Source: Lysobacteraceae bacterium UBA6001
GTDB taxonomy: Bacteria; Pseudomonadota; Gammaproteobacteria; Xanthomonadales; Xanthomonadaceae
Direction of reading: 5' to 3'
Assembly: GCA_002429615.1 (NCBI GenBank)
Contig: DJAN01000022.1
Span: 1-16,686 of the forward strand
Length of the DNA stretch: 16,686 nt
Every line of letters starts with the position of its first letter. The first letter of the stretch is position 1. This document shows positions 7,277-13,978 of this stretch, piece by piece. The position numbers and the translations under genes are program-made. The notes below the pieces were generated by a model that was not told the DNA's origin, made no database searches, and worked only from the letters and a program-made list of their open reading frames with translations.

Positions 7277-8478
7277 GCGCCGCTCAGTGCATAGCCCTTC
7301 AGCCGCGCCGCGTAGGCCTGCAACGCGGCGATGCCGCTGGCCTCCGCATCGTGGCACCAGGCCTGCAGCTGGCGCAGGCGCTCGGCCGCATCATGGCTGC
7401 GTGCCTCCAGCAACGCGGCCAGGCGAGCGCGATGTTCCACCAGCGTACTGATGCGCGGACGCTGCGCCACCCAGTCGTGCAACTGCTGGCGCGCATCGGG
7501 CTTGAGCCAACGGCCGTCGTCGACGAGACCACGGCGCAGGCGCTTGGGCAGCAGCTCGCGCATGCGCGCACCCGCCGCAATGGCCTCTTCCCGCAGCGCC
7601 GGCTTGAACACGCTGCGCTGGTAGTCGGTCATGGCCTGGAAGCGGTGCGACAGCAGCGCGCGCAACGTGTCCGCATCGGGCACACTGATGTTCGGGCGGA
7701 TGTCCAGCTTCGGCGCCACGCGCAGCACCTTGGCCAGGCGCACGCGCTCCAGCAGGCGGATCACCTGCCAGCCGATATCGAACTCCCAGCGGCGCATCGA
7801 GAAACGCGCCGAACTCGGGAATGCATGATGGTTGTTGTGCAGCTCCTCGCCGCCAATCCAGAACGCCCACGGCGTCAGGTTGGTCGAGGTATCGGCCGAT
7901 TCAAAGTTGCGGTAGCCCCACCAGTGGCCAAGACCATTGACCACGCCGGCAGCCCAGAACGGGATCCAGGCCATCTGGATCGCCCACAGCGCCACGCCCG
8001 GCAGGCCGAACAGGACCGCATTGACGAAGAACAGCACCACCGGGCCCAGGTTGGCGTGCGGCGTGTAGACATGGCGCTCGACCCAGTCGTCCGGCGCGCC
8101 CTTGCCGTACTGCTCCATGTCGGCCCGCTGCGCGCGTGCCTCGCGATATAGCTCCACGCCGCGCCAGAACACCTTGCCGATGCCCTTCACCTGCGGGCTG
8201 TGCGGGTCTTCCTCGGTCTCGACCTTGGCGTGGTGCTTGCGATGGATGGCCACCCACTCGCGGGTGATCATCGAGGTGGTCAACCACGTCCAGAAGCGGA
8301 AGAAGTGCGCCAGCGCCGGATGGAAGTCCACGCCGCGGTGGGCCTGGCTGCGATGCAGGTAGAGCGTCACCGAGAAGATCGTGAGCTGGGTGAAGACCAG
8401 CAGCACCGCCAGCATCTCCCACCAACCCAGCCCGGCCACGCCACCGGTCAGGAAGTCCACGAGCGATTGGGCAAGCAT
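7273..8478 (-). CDS. Membrane fatty acid (acyl-CoA type) desaturase
   Basis: A 401-residue membrane di-iron enzyme of the stearoyl-CoA desaturase class, which puts a cis double bond (usually delta-9) into acyl chains using O2 and electrons from a partner redox protein. The three histidine boxes are HRSQAH (42-47), HRKHH (79-83) and HNNHH (214-218), with an extra conserved H185 in GLGHWWGYRN. Hydrophobic segments lie around residues 22-42, 60-72, 147-165 and 167-185. Residues after about 260 form a soluble tail rich in R, A and L, longer than in minimal desaturases. The ATG at 8478 has GGAG (complement of 8486-8489) 7 nt upstream; the frame extends upstream to 8547 but without a better site. 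The gene is divergent from the ABC ATPase gene and coupled to the EF-hand gene. No desaturase reductase gene is adjacent. Confidence 0.93.
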   Translation of the reverse strand: MLAQSLVDFLTGGVAGLGWWEMLAVLLVFTQLTIFSVTLYLHRSQAHRGVDFHPALAHFFRFWTWLTTSMITREWVAIHRKHHAKVETEEDPHSPQVKGIGKVFWRGVELYREARAQRADMEQYGKGAPDDWVERHVYTPHANLGPVVLFFVNAVLFGLPGVALWAIQMAWIPFWAAGVVNGLGHWWGYRNFESADTSTNLTPWAFWIGGEELHNNHHAFPSSARFSMRRWEFDIGWQVIRLLERVRLAKVLRVAPKLDIRPNISVPDADTLRALLSHRFQAMTDYQRSVFKPALREEAIAAGARMRELLPKRLRRGLVDDGRWLKPDARQQLHDWVAQRPRISTLVEHRARLAALLEARSHDAAERLRQLQAWCHDAEASGIAALQAYAARLKGYALSGA

Positions 8479-8611
8479 GGGAAAGCTCCGGCCGAGAGGT
8501 CGGCGATGTGCATTGAGTGGAAGACATGATGGGGCCGTTGGCGGCAAACTGCACCCGTCGCCAGCGTATGTTGTTCAGTCGCTCACCTTTCACTTTTCCG
8601 ACCGCCCATTC

Positions 8612-9439
8612 ATGTCCGCCGTGCCGCAAGCGATCCCCTCCGACGTCCCCTTGATCGAACTGGACCGCGCCAGCGTCACCCGCGGCCAGGTCCGCGTCCT
8701 CCACGAGTTGAGCCTGTCCATCGCGATGGGCCAGCACACCGCGATCCTCGGCCCCAACGGCTGCGGCAAGTCGTCCTTCATCAAGCTCATCACGCGCGAG
8801 CTGTATCCGCTGGCGCGCGCCGGCGGCGACGCACCGGTGAAGGTGCTGGGCCAGACCCGCTGGCAGGTTGACCGCCTGCGGTCCCAGCTGGGGATCGTGA
8901 CCGGCGACCTGAGCGGCAATCTCGCCGACATGCCCGGCCTGAGTGTGGAAAGCGCGGTGCTGTCGGGCTTCTTCGCCAGCTACGTGGTACCGCCCCATCG
9001 CGAGGTGACCGACGCGATGCGTGATCGCGCGCGCGAAGCCCTGACCCTCGCCCGCGCGCTGCCGCTGCTGGAGCGCCCCTACGCCGAGCTGTCCGCCGGC
9101 GAGACGCGCCGCGTGCTGATCGCACGCGCACTGGTGAACCGTCCCCAGGCACTGCTGCTGGACGAACCGTCCACCGGACTGGACCTGATCGCCCGCCAGC
9201 ATCTGGTCGATACGATGCGCGACCTTGCCCGCCAGGGCATCACGCTGGTCCTGGTGACGCATCACATCGAGGAGATCGTGCCGGAGATCGAACGCGTGGT
9301 GCTGCTGCGCGCCGGGCGCATCTTCGCCGATGGCCCGCGCGAGGTGCTGCTGCGTGACGAGCCGCTGTCGTCGGTGTTCGACGGGCCCGTGCGCGTCGAG
9401 CACGACGGCGAGCGCTACTCGGCGCGGGTGGGCGGCTGA
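8612..9439 (+). CDS. Stand-alone ABC transporter ATP-binding protein (ModF/YlmA-like)
   Basis: A 275-residue single nucleotide-binding domain. Walker A is GPNGCGKSS (47-55), the Q-loop is near Q92, the signature is LSAGE (160-164), Walker B is ALLLDEPSTGLD (180-191) with D184 and catalytic E185, and the H-loop is H217/H218. The domain order and the tail (GRIFADGPREVLL) resemble the COG1119-type ATPases that include ModF and YlmA, usually without an adjacent permease. No permease or binding protein is encoded nearby, so its partner must lie elsewhere, or it may work in another ATP-driven process. ATG at 8612 was chosen because the in-frame upstream part overlaps the divergent desaturase gene and lacks domain sequence. 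I see no Shine-Dalgarno site before it, so a leaderless or weakly translated message is possible. Confidence 0.88.
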   Translation: MSAVPQAIPSDVPLIELDRASVTRGQVRVLHELSLSIAMGQHTAILGPNGCGKSSFIKLITRELYPLARAGGDAPVKVLGQTRWQVDRLRSQLGIVTGDLSGNLADMPGLSVESAVLSGFFASYVVPPHREVTDAMRDRAREALTLARALPLLERPYAELSAGETRRVLIARALVNRPQALLLDEPSTGLDLIARQHLVDTMRDLARQGITLVLVTHHIEEIVPEIERVVLLRAGRIFADGPREVLLRDEPLSSVFDGPVRVEHDGERYSARVGG

Positions 9440-9461
9440 TCGCGGCACGCGCCCGCCGAGC

Positions 9462-9483
9462 CGCCAGCGATTAGACTCTGGCG
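9462..9483 (+). promoter_or_regulatory. Hairpin holding a -10-like TAGACT, before the phosphatase gene
   Basis: CGCCAG (9462-9467) and CTGGCG (9478-9483) are perfect inverted repeats around a 10-nt loop that contains TAGACT (9472-9477). A -10 box about 34 nt before the phosphatase ATG would fit. The same TAGACTC occurs at 16457-16463 before the GYF_2 gene. The dyad may be a binding site for a regulator or may be a weak terminator of the ABC gene. Confidence 0.4.
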
Positions 9484-9510
9484 CCCGATGTATCGATGGA
9501 AGAGGTAGGC

Positions 9511-10350
9511 ATGTCCTTGGGCAACACCGCATCGCGCCGCGCCGGCGTCGCCGTCCTTCTTACCCTGGCGCTGGGCGCCTGCACCGCGCCGGGCACCCCG
9601 CGCGATGGCGCGATGCCCGCACCGGCCAAGGCCAGCGGCTATCTGGACAAGGCCGATGCGCCAGACAGCCTGCGCCTGGTGCCACCGCCGCCCGCGGCAG
9701 GCTCGGCTGGCATGGCGCTGGATGAAGCGGTGTCGAAGCAGGCCCTGGCGCTGCGCGGCACGCCGCGTTTCGCGCAGGCCACCCGTGATGCCGACCTGTC
9801 GTTCCCCGCTGGCGCCCGCCAGTTCGCCTGCGCGCTGGACGTGCCGATCGATACCCAGCACACCCCGCACCTGTATGCCCTGCTGGAACGCAGCCGCATC
9901 GATGCCAGTGCGGCAACCAAGGCCGCCAAGAATCACTACCAGCGCCCGCGTCCCTTCATGCTCAACGGCGAGCCCACCTGCACGCCCGACGACGAGGAGG
10001 GCCTGCGTCACAACGGATCGTACCCCTCCGGCCACAGCGCGATTGGCTGGGCCTGGGCGCTGATCCTTACCGAGGTTGCCCCGGACCGCACCGACGCGCT
10101 GCTGGATCGTGGCCGCAATTACGCGGAAAGCCGCCTCGTGTGCAACGTGCATTGGCAGAGCGACATCCTCGAAGGCCGCCACATGGGGGCCGCGGCAGTG
10201 GCACGGCTGCACGATGAAGCTGCGTTCCGTGCCGACCTGCAGGCCGCGCGCAAGGAAGTCGCCGCGGCACGTGCAGCTGGCCTCAAGCCCGCGGAAGATT
10301 GTGACGCGCAGGCGAGGGTCCTGCAGACCCGACCGGATAGCGCGCTGTGA
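9511..10350 (+). CDS. Class A non-specific acid phosphatase (PAP2 family), lipoprotein
   Basis: A 279-residue protein with a complete acid phosphatase/vanadium haloperoxidase signature: K140-x6-R147-P148, P172-S-G-H175 and S207-R208-x5-H214-x3-D218, with spacings inside the class A range (PhoN/PhoC type). H214 would be the phospho-accepting histidine and H175 the acid. Such enzymes strip phosphate from a wide set of organic monoesters in the periplasm. The N-terminus has a lipobox LGAC with C24 after a hydrophobic core, so I infer a lipid-anchored enzyme, whereas many family members are soluble. ATG at 9511 has GAAGAGG (9499-9505) just upstream; an ATG at 9496 lacks such a site. The gene follows the ABC gene by 71 nt and its stop overlaps the chitinase start (GTGA). 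Confidence 0.92.
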   Translation: MSLGNTASRRAGVAVLLTLALGACTAPGTPRDGAMPAPAKASGYLDKADAPDSLRLVPPPPAAGSAGMALDEAVSKQALALRGTPRFAQATRDADLSFPAGARQFACALDVPIDTQHTPHLYALLERSRIDASAATKAAKNHYQRPRPFMLNGEPTCTPDDEEGLRHNGSYPSGHSAIGWAWALILTEVAPDRTDALLDRGRNYAESRLVCNVHWQSDILEGRHMGAAAVARLHDEAAFRADLQAARKEVAAARAAGLKPAEDCDAQARVLQTRPDSAL

Positions 10351-11468
10351 CGGGCCGCGCGGTCGCACGCTGGATCCTCGCGGCCGCGCTGCTGGTAGCG
10401 GTCCCGGCGGCGCAGGCGGCCGCGCCGTATCGCATCGTCGGTTATGTGGTCGGCGGCCCGCAGATGCCGGCGATCACGCCGGGCAAGCTCGATGTGGTCA
10501 ATTTCGCCTTCGCGCAGGTGGACGAAACCCATCGCGTGTTCCTTCCGGCCGACACCTCGCCTGACAACCTTCGCGCGCTGGTGGCGCTGCGCAAGCGCCA
10601 GCCTTCGCTGCGCATCGTGCTGTCGATCGGTGGCTGGGGCGCCGGCCATTTCTCCGAGGCCGCTGCCGATCCTGCCGCTCGTGCGGTATTCATCGACAGC
10701 GCCATGTCCCTGCTACGTCAGTACGACCTGGATGGCCTGGATATCGACTGGGAATATCCAACCTTGGCAGGTCCAGGGATCAGCCATCAGCCGGCCGATC
10801 GGCACAACTTCTCCCTGCTGCTGGAGGCGCTGCGCGCCAAACTCGACGCCGAGACAAGCGTGCGCAATGGCCGTCAGTACCTGCTCACCATCGCGGCCGC
10901 CGAAGGTGAGTTCGCGCAGGGCCTGGAGCTGCCGCGCATCGCGGCCTCGCTCGACTGGATCAACCTGATGACCTATGACTTCTACGGCAGCCTGACGCCG
11001 ACGACGGGTCATCACGCGGGTCTGGCGCCGACACCGGGCGCACCGGCCGGCGCACGCAACGCACAGGCGGCAGTGCAGGAATTCCTCGACGCCGGCGTGC
11101 CCGCGGAGAAGATTCACCTTGGCGTGGCGTTCTATGGTCGCCGCTTCGGCGACGTCGCCCCTGCGCATGACGGCCTGCTGCAGAGATTCGGCAGCGATGG
11201 TGGCTTCATCTCATGGGCCGGGATCGCTGAAGGGCCACTCGTACAGCCCGGCTGGAAGCGCCACTGGGATGTGCAGGCACAGGCGCCCTGGCTGTGGAAT
11301 GCGACGACCCACCAGTTCATCAGCTACGACGACCCGCAGTCGCTGCGTGCAAAGATCGCCTACGTGAAGCGCATGCAGCTGGGCGGCATCATGTACTGGG
11401 AATATCGCCAGGATCGCGATGAGGCGTTGCTCGACGTGCTGGTGCAGGGCCGCGACGCGCGGCCCTGA
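10347..11468 (+). CDS. Secreted GH18 glycoside hydrolase (chitinase-like)
   Basis: A 373-residue single-domain protein. A GTG start at 10347 overlaps the phosphatase stop (GTGA), so it is probably translated by coupling. A signal peptide is visible (hydrophobic 9-22, cleavage near AQA at 22-24). Family 18 marks: SIGGW (93-97) in the substrate-binding strand; the catalytic DGLDIDWE (129-136), with D129, D132, D134 and the acid E136 all present; MTYDFYG (208-214); and a late WEY at 351-353. Enzymes with this set hydrolyse chitin or related beta-1,4 N-acetylglucosamine polymers with substrate assistance. There is no chitin-binding or linker domain, so it may act on soluble oligomers or peptidoglycan-like material rather than crystalline chitin. 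The pairing with a phosphatase suggests nutrient scavenging, an inference from context. Confidence 0.92.
   Translation: MTGRAVARWILAAALLVAVPAAQAAAPYRIVGYVVGGPQMPAITPGKLDVVNFAFAQVDETHRVFLPADTSPDNLRALVALRKRQPSLRIVLSIGGWGAGHFSEAAADPAARAVFIDSAMSLLRQYDLDGLDIDWEYPTLAGPGISHQPADRHNFSLLLEALRAKLDAETSVRNGRQYLLTIAAAEGEFAQGLELPRIAASLDWINLMTYDFYGSLTPTTGHHAGLAPTPGAPAGARNAQAAVQEFLDAGVPAEKIHLGVAFYGRRFGDVAPAHDGLLQRFGSDGGFISWAGIAEGPLVQPGWKRHWDVQAQAPWLWNATTHQFISYDDPQSLRAKIAYVKRMQLGGIMYWEYRQDRDEALLDVLVQGRDARP
11445..11467. terminator. 10-bp perfect hairpin over the chitinase stop, shared by convergent genes
   Basis: CAGGGCCGCG (11445-11454), loop ACG, CGCGGCCCTG (11458-11467): ten perfect pairs. It covers the last codons of the chitinase and two bases of its stop, and starts only 4 nt beyond the stop of the convergent lipoprotein gene (11472). 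It could therefore form in transcripts from both sides. No T run on either side, so it may pause or protect rather than terminate in the classic way. Confidence 0.6.
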
Positions 11469-11471
11469 CAC

Positions 11472-12086
11472 TCAACGAGACGGCATGGCGTCATCCAGCA
11501 GCGCCGAAGCCATCGCATCGGCGATCCAGCCACTGCCGTTGCGGACCTCCAACGAAAGCTCCTTGCCGGACAGCTCCAGACGGCCCGCGATGTAGCTCCG
11601 ATCCGACGACAGCGTCATGCTGAAGCGCTCGCCGAGTCGATCTTCACCGCCAAGCAGCCTGCCCCGCACGCGGCGCATTCCCTCGTATTCCTGAACGGAC
11701 TCGACGAATGCCTGGCGTGGTTCCAGACCGGCCAGTTGGATTGGGAATGTACTGCCCGCTTCCAGCCTGCCGACGGCATCATCGTCCAGCGATACCAGCA
11801 GGCGCCCGTCCTCGAGTTGCGCGGCTGGCAAGAACGGAAACTGCTTGCTCACTGCCGCCAGCGTGGCAGGGCCGAGCACCAGGTCGGTCCCGGCCACGGC
11901 GGCCGTCGTGCCCTCTGCGCGCGCCACGCTGCGCGCGGATTTTTCTGCCATGCGCACCGTGCCAACGTCCGCGGCCGGCGGCTGGACGCGGTCACGCTCG
12001 CAGCCAGCCAGGGCGATGACCAGCACCAGCAGCGCGCCGGCACGCCCGGGCCGCGAAGAACGCGCCAGAAGCCTCAGCATATTCAT
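11472..12086 (-). CDS. Lipoprotein coupled to the metalloprotease; propeptide-like region
   Basis: A 204-residue protein from ATG at 12086, which overlaps the protease stop (ATGA); no ribosome site is visible, so coupling is likely. The signal peptide (14-28) ends in the lipobox LAGC with C29, giving a lipid-anchored envelope protein; E30-R31 after the Cys does not suggest inner-membrane retention by Asp at +2. Residues 85-185 look beta-rich. In particular AFVESVQEYEGMRRVRGRL (126-144), then FSMTLSSDRSYIAGRLEL (155-172) and GSGWIADAMAS (185-194), remind me of the pattern V..V.......WxGxL...F.VTL..G...G.I.T.....WLVDM found in propeptides of bacterial reprolysin-like proteases. This likeness is from memory of the family and is unverified. 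If right, it may bind, inhibit or help fold the protease. Otherwise it is a lipoprotein of unknown function. Confidence 0.8.
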   Translation of the reverse strand: MNMLRLLARSSRPGRAGALLVLVIALAGCERDRVQPPAADVGTVRMAEKSARSVARAEGTTAAVAGTDLVLGPATLAAVSKQFPFLPAAQLEDGRLLVSLDDDAVGRLEAGSTFPIQLAGLEPRQAFVESVQEYEGMRRVRGRLLGGEDRLGERFSMTLSSDRSYIAGRLELSGKELSLEVRNGSGWIADAMASALLDDAMPSR

Positions 12087-13843
12087 CGGAACGCCGCGAC
12101 GTTGGCGGACCGTTCGTTCAACGCGCGCACGGCGTCGTACTTGTCGGCCAGGCCGGCACGGAGGCCCAGGTCGGAAGTGAAACGCAGCGGCGTGCTGTAC
12201 AGGGCGATGCCATTGCCGTTCATCACGGTCTTGGCCAGCGCATAGCCCTGCCAATAACCCTCAGGATTGGTGTGATGCAACGCGATCACATGCCCGAGTT
12301 CATGGCGCATGATGTTCGCACCACAACCAAACGACTCCGCTGCGTAGCCCACTTCGTTGATCGCGCGGGTATAGGCCAAGCCACACCCGCCCTCGGTACC
12401 CATGTAGTAGACGACGTCCGCACGTGCGTCGTCGCGCCACTTCTGTACGCGCGTGTCCTTGGGCAGCGTCGCCAAGGCATCATTGAGGTATGTCCAGGTA
12501 ACCGGGGTCGCGAGGTTATTGAAGCCCACCAGGCGGAAGCGGAAATTGCCTCCCGAGTTCTCGAGCGTATCGTTGGTGATATTCAATGACTCGAATGCCC
12601 GCGCGCGAACGGCCGGTTCGCCGATCTGACCCGCCAGGTTGTCGCTGTACACCACGAGCAGGTCGATGGTGCGGGTCATCCGGTGCCACTTGCCGTCCGT
12701 GCCCGCAGTGAACGTCACACGCTCACCGGTTTCGAGCTTTTCCTGAGCCTCGGGACCGAGCACGACCTCCACCGGATACGTGGCAGAGGTATCGACAACT
12801 ACTTCCGCGCCGGCGACCGGTTCGGGCAGCGTCAGCTGACGCTGCCAGTTGCCATCCCCAAAGAGAATGCGCGCGCGCGGAGCAGTCAATGCCGGCAACC
12901 GGCCATCGACGATGTCCCGCGCCTGGTAAGCGCGCTCCGGATGGTCCATGATGACCCAGCGCGCGTCGTCCGCCACGTACATGAATTCATAACGATCGCC
13001 GGCCTTCAGCACCAGCGGACCCATCGCCTGGCCACCCGGCACCACAATGCGGGAATCCCAGGTGGCGATGGACTCGACGATGATGCGGTCACGATCACCT
13101 GCGCTGGTCGGCAGCGTCACTTCACGCAGCCACTGGCCATCGAGCAGACTCAGGCGCGCGCGCGCGCCGGTCGGCACTGGCAACTGCGCCTGCAGCGGCA
13201 GCTTCCGCTCCGGCACATACTGCGGTATCCACTTGCCCTGTTCGGCGCTGAAGATGAACACGTAGCGATCACCGGCTTCCACCCGCAGCGTGGAATCGAA
13301 CAGCACTTCGCCACGGATGAGGCTCGGCCAGGTCGCGCTGGAGTGCACCACGAACAGGTCGCCGTCCCGCGCACCCGCGGGCAGTTCGATCTTCGGTGCC
13401 CATTCGCCATCGCGCAGCTGCACTTTTCGGATGCGGGCTGTCGGCATCTGGCCGAGCATGTTCACGGGAATTTCGGCGACGTCGACTTCGACAACGTTCC
13501 AGCGCTGCGCGGCGGCGTCGTAAACAAAGCGGCGCACATCGCCGGCTTCGATCTTCAGCTTGCCAGGCCCCAACTCGGTCCCCGCCAGATCCAGACTGGA
13601 GAAGAACCCAGCCGTGCTTCTGATCTCCACCATCTGCCCGTCGCTGGGCCGGGTCGGCAGGCTGATGTCCTTCAGCCAGTCGTAGTTGCGTACCAGGAAG
13701 CTGAGCGAGGGGACGCCGGAAGGCAACTGACCGGACTGCTGGTTGCTTGCGGGGGTAAGGGAGAGCGTACCGGCCGCCTGTCCCTGACTGGTCAGGGGCA
13801 TCGCCAGAAGGCCGGCAAGAGCTAGGGATAGGTAGGTGCGCAT
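12083..13843 (-). CDS. Secreted metzincin-type (M12/M72-like) zinc metalloprotease with four N-terminal repeats
   Basis: A 586-residue protein. A signal peptide (residues 1-24, ending GQAAG) is followed by four tandem units of about 90 residues, each with a DGxW/YDW start and a closing W (W56/W115, W148/W205, W238/W296, W333/W386). The protease domain begins at IDLLVVYSD (393-401), a strand typical of the reprolysin/peptidyl-Asp (M12/M72) fold. The zinc site is H514-E515-L-G-H518-V-I-A521-L-H523-H524, with H524 the third ligand; A521 replaces the usual Gly. M541 in TVMNGNG is a likely Met-turn, and the end (ALNERSANVAAFR) matches the closing pattern of M72 proteins. Four Cys lie in the catalytic part. 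ATG 13843 was chosen since the frame up to 13972 covers a hairpin and lacks a signal. The gene lies 135 nt after the TonB receptor and is coupled to the lipoprotein gene. Confidence 0.88.
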   Translation of the reverse strand: MRTYLSLALAGLLAMPLTSQGQAAGTLSLTPASNQQSGQLPSGVPSLSFLVRNYDWLKDISLPTRPSDGQMVEIRSTAGFFSSLDLAGTELGPGKLKIEAGDVRRFVYDAAAQRWNVVEVDVAEIPVNMLGQMPTARIRKVQLRDGEWAPKIELPAGARDGDLFVVHSSATWPSLIRGEVLFDSTLRVEAGDRYVFIFSAEQGKWIPQYVPERKLPLQAQLPVPTGARARLSLLDGQWLREVTLPTSAGDRDRIIVESIATWDSRIVVPGGQAMGPLVLKAGDRYEFMYVADDARWVIMDHPERAYQARDIVDGRLPALTAPRARILFGDGNWQRQLTLPEPVAGAEVVVDTSATYPVEVVLGPEAQEKLETGERVTFTAGTDGKWHRMTRTIDLLVVYSDNLAGQIGEPAVRARAFESLNITNDTLENSGGNFRFRLVGFNNLATPVTWTYLNDALATLPKDTRVQKWRDDARADVVYYMGTEGGCGLAYTRAINEVGYAAESFGCGANIMRHELGHVIALHHTNPEGYWQGYALAKTVMNGNGIALYSTPLRFTSDLGLRAGLADKYDAVRALNERSANVAAFR

Positions 13844-13858
13844 ATGCAGGACAAGAGA

Positions 13859-13910
13859 ATTCGAATGGCCGACGATTCTGGTCAGCCACGTCCCGCAGGC
13901 ATATTCGAAT
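13859..13910. promoter_or_regulatory. Two copies of the palindrome ATTCGAAT before the protease gene
   Basis: ATTCGAAT occurs at 13859-13866 and at 13903-13910, 44 nt apart from centre to centre, in the AT-richer leader of the protease gene. Each copy is a perfect 8-bp palindrome. The spacing is close to four helical turns, as expected of paired operators for a dimeric regulator. AT-rich sequence next to the distal copy (TTAGATT on the minus strand) may belong to the promoter. Confidence 0.4.
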
Positions 13911-13925
13911 AATCTAATTTGCCGA

Positions 13926-13959
13926 CGGGTCAGTACCGGAACTTTCCGGGCCTGACCCG
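13926..13959 (-). terminator. Long two-part hairpin after the TonB receptor gene
   Basis: Outer arms CGGGTCAG (13926-13933) and CTGACCCG (13952-13959) and inner arms CCGGAA (13936-13941) and TTCCGG (13944-13949) stack into a 14-bp stem with a 2x2 internal loop and a tiny apical loop. It begins 19 nt past the receptor stop (13979). The sequence after it on the minus strand is AT-rich (CAAATTAGATTATT) but not a plain T run. It probably ends or attenuates the receptor transcript before the protease gene. Confidence 0.6.
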
Positions 13960-13961
13960 CC

Positions 13962-13975
13962 GCAAACTGCAAACT
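13962..13975. repeat. Tandem heptamer GCAAACT x2
   Basis: GCAAACT at 13962-13968 is repeated at once at 13969-13975, between the TonB receptor stop and the hairpin. It may be a chance slippage repeat; its meaning is unknown. Confidence 0.45.
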
Positions 13976-13978
13976 CGA

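Noticed and set aside
7277..7357. Longer N-terminus of the EF-hand protein
   Set aside because: It would lie inside the desaturase gene and place the signal peptide internally; the ATGA overlap start gives a normal exported protein.
8381..8611. Longer N-terminus of the ABC ATPase
   Set aside because: It overlaps the divergent desaturase gene and adds no domain sequence.
7901..9532. 543-codon minus-strand frame across the desaturase and ABC genes
   Set aside because: It crosses two real genes with full catalytic motifs in other frames, and its product shows no domain.
12140..12250. Frameshift or truncation in the protease C-terminus
   Set aside because: The frame is open from the zinc motif to a normal M72-like ending (NVAAFR) with the stop overlapping the next start, so the gene appears intact.
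13844..13972. Longer N-terminus of the metalloprotease
   Set aside because: It would be encoded by the hairpin and palindrome region and would precede a good signal peptide at residue 1 of the chosen start.
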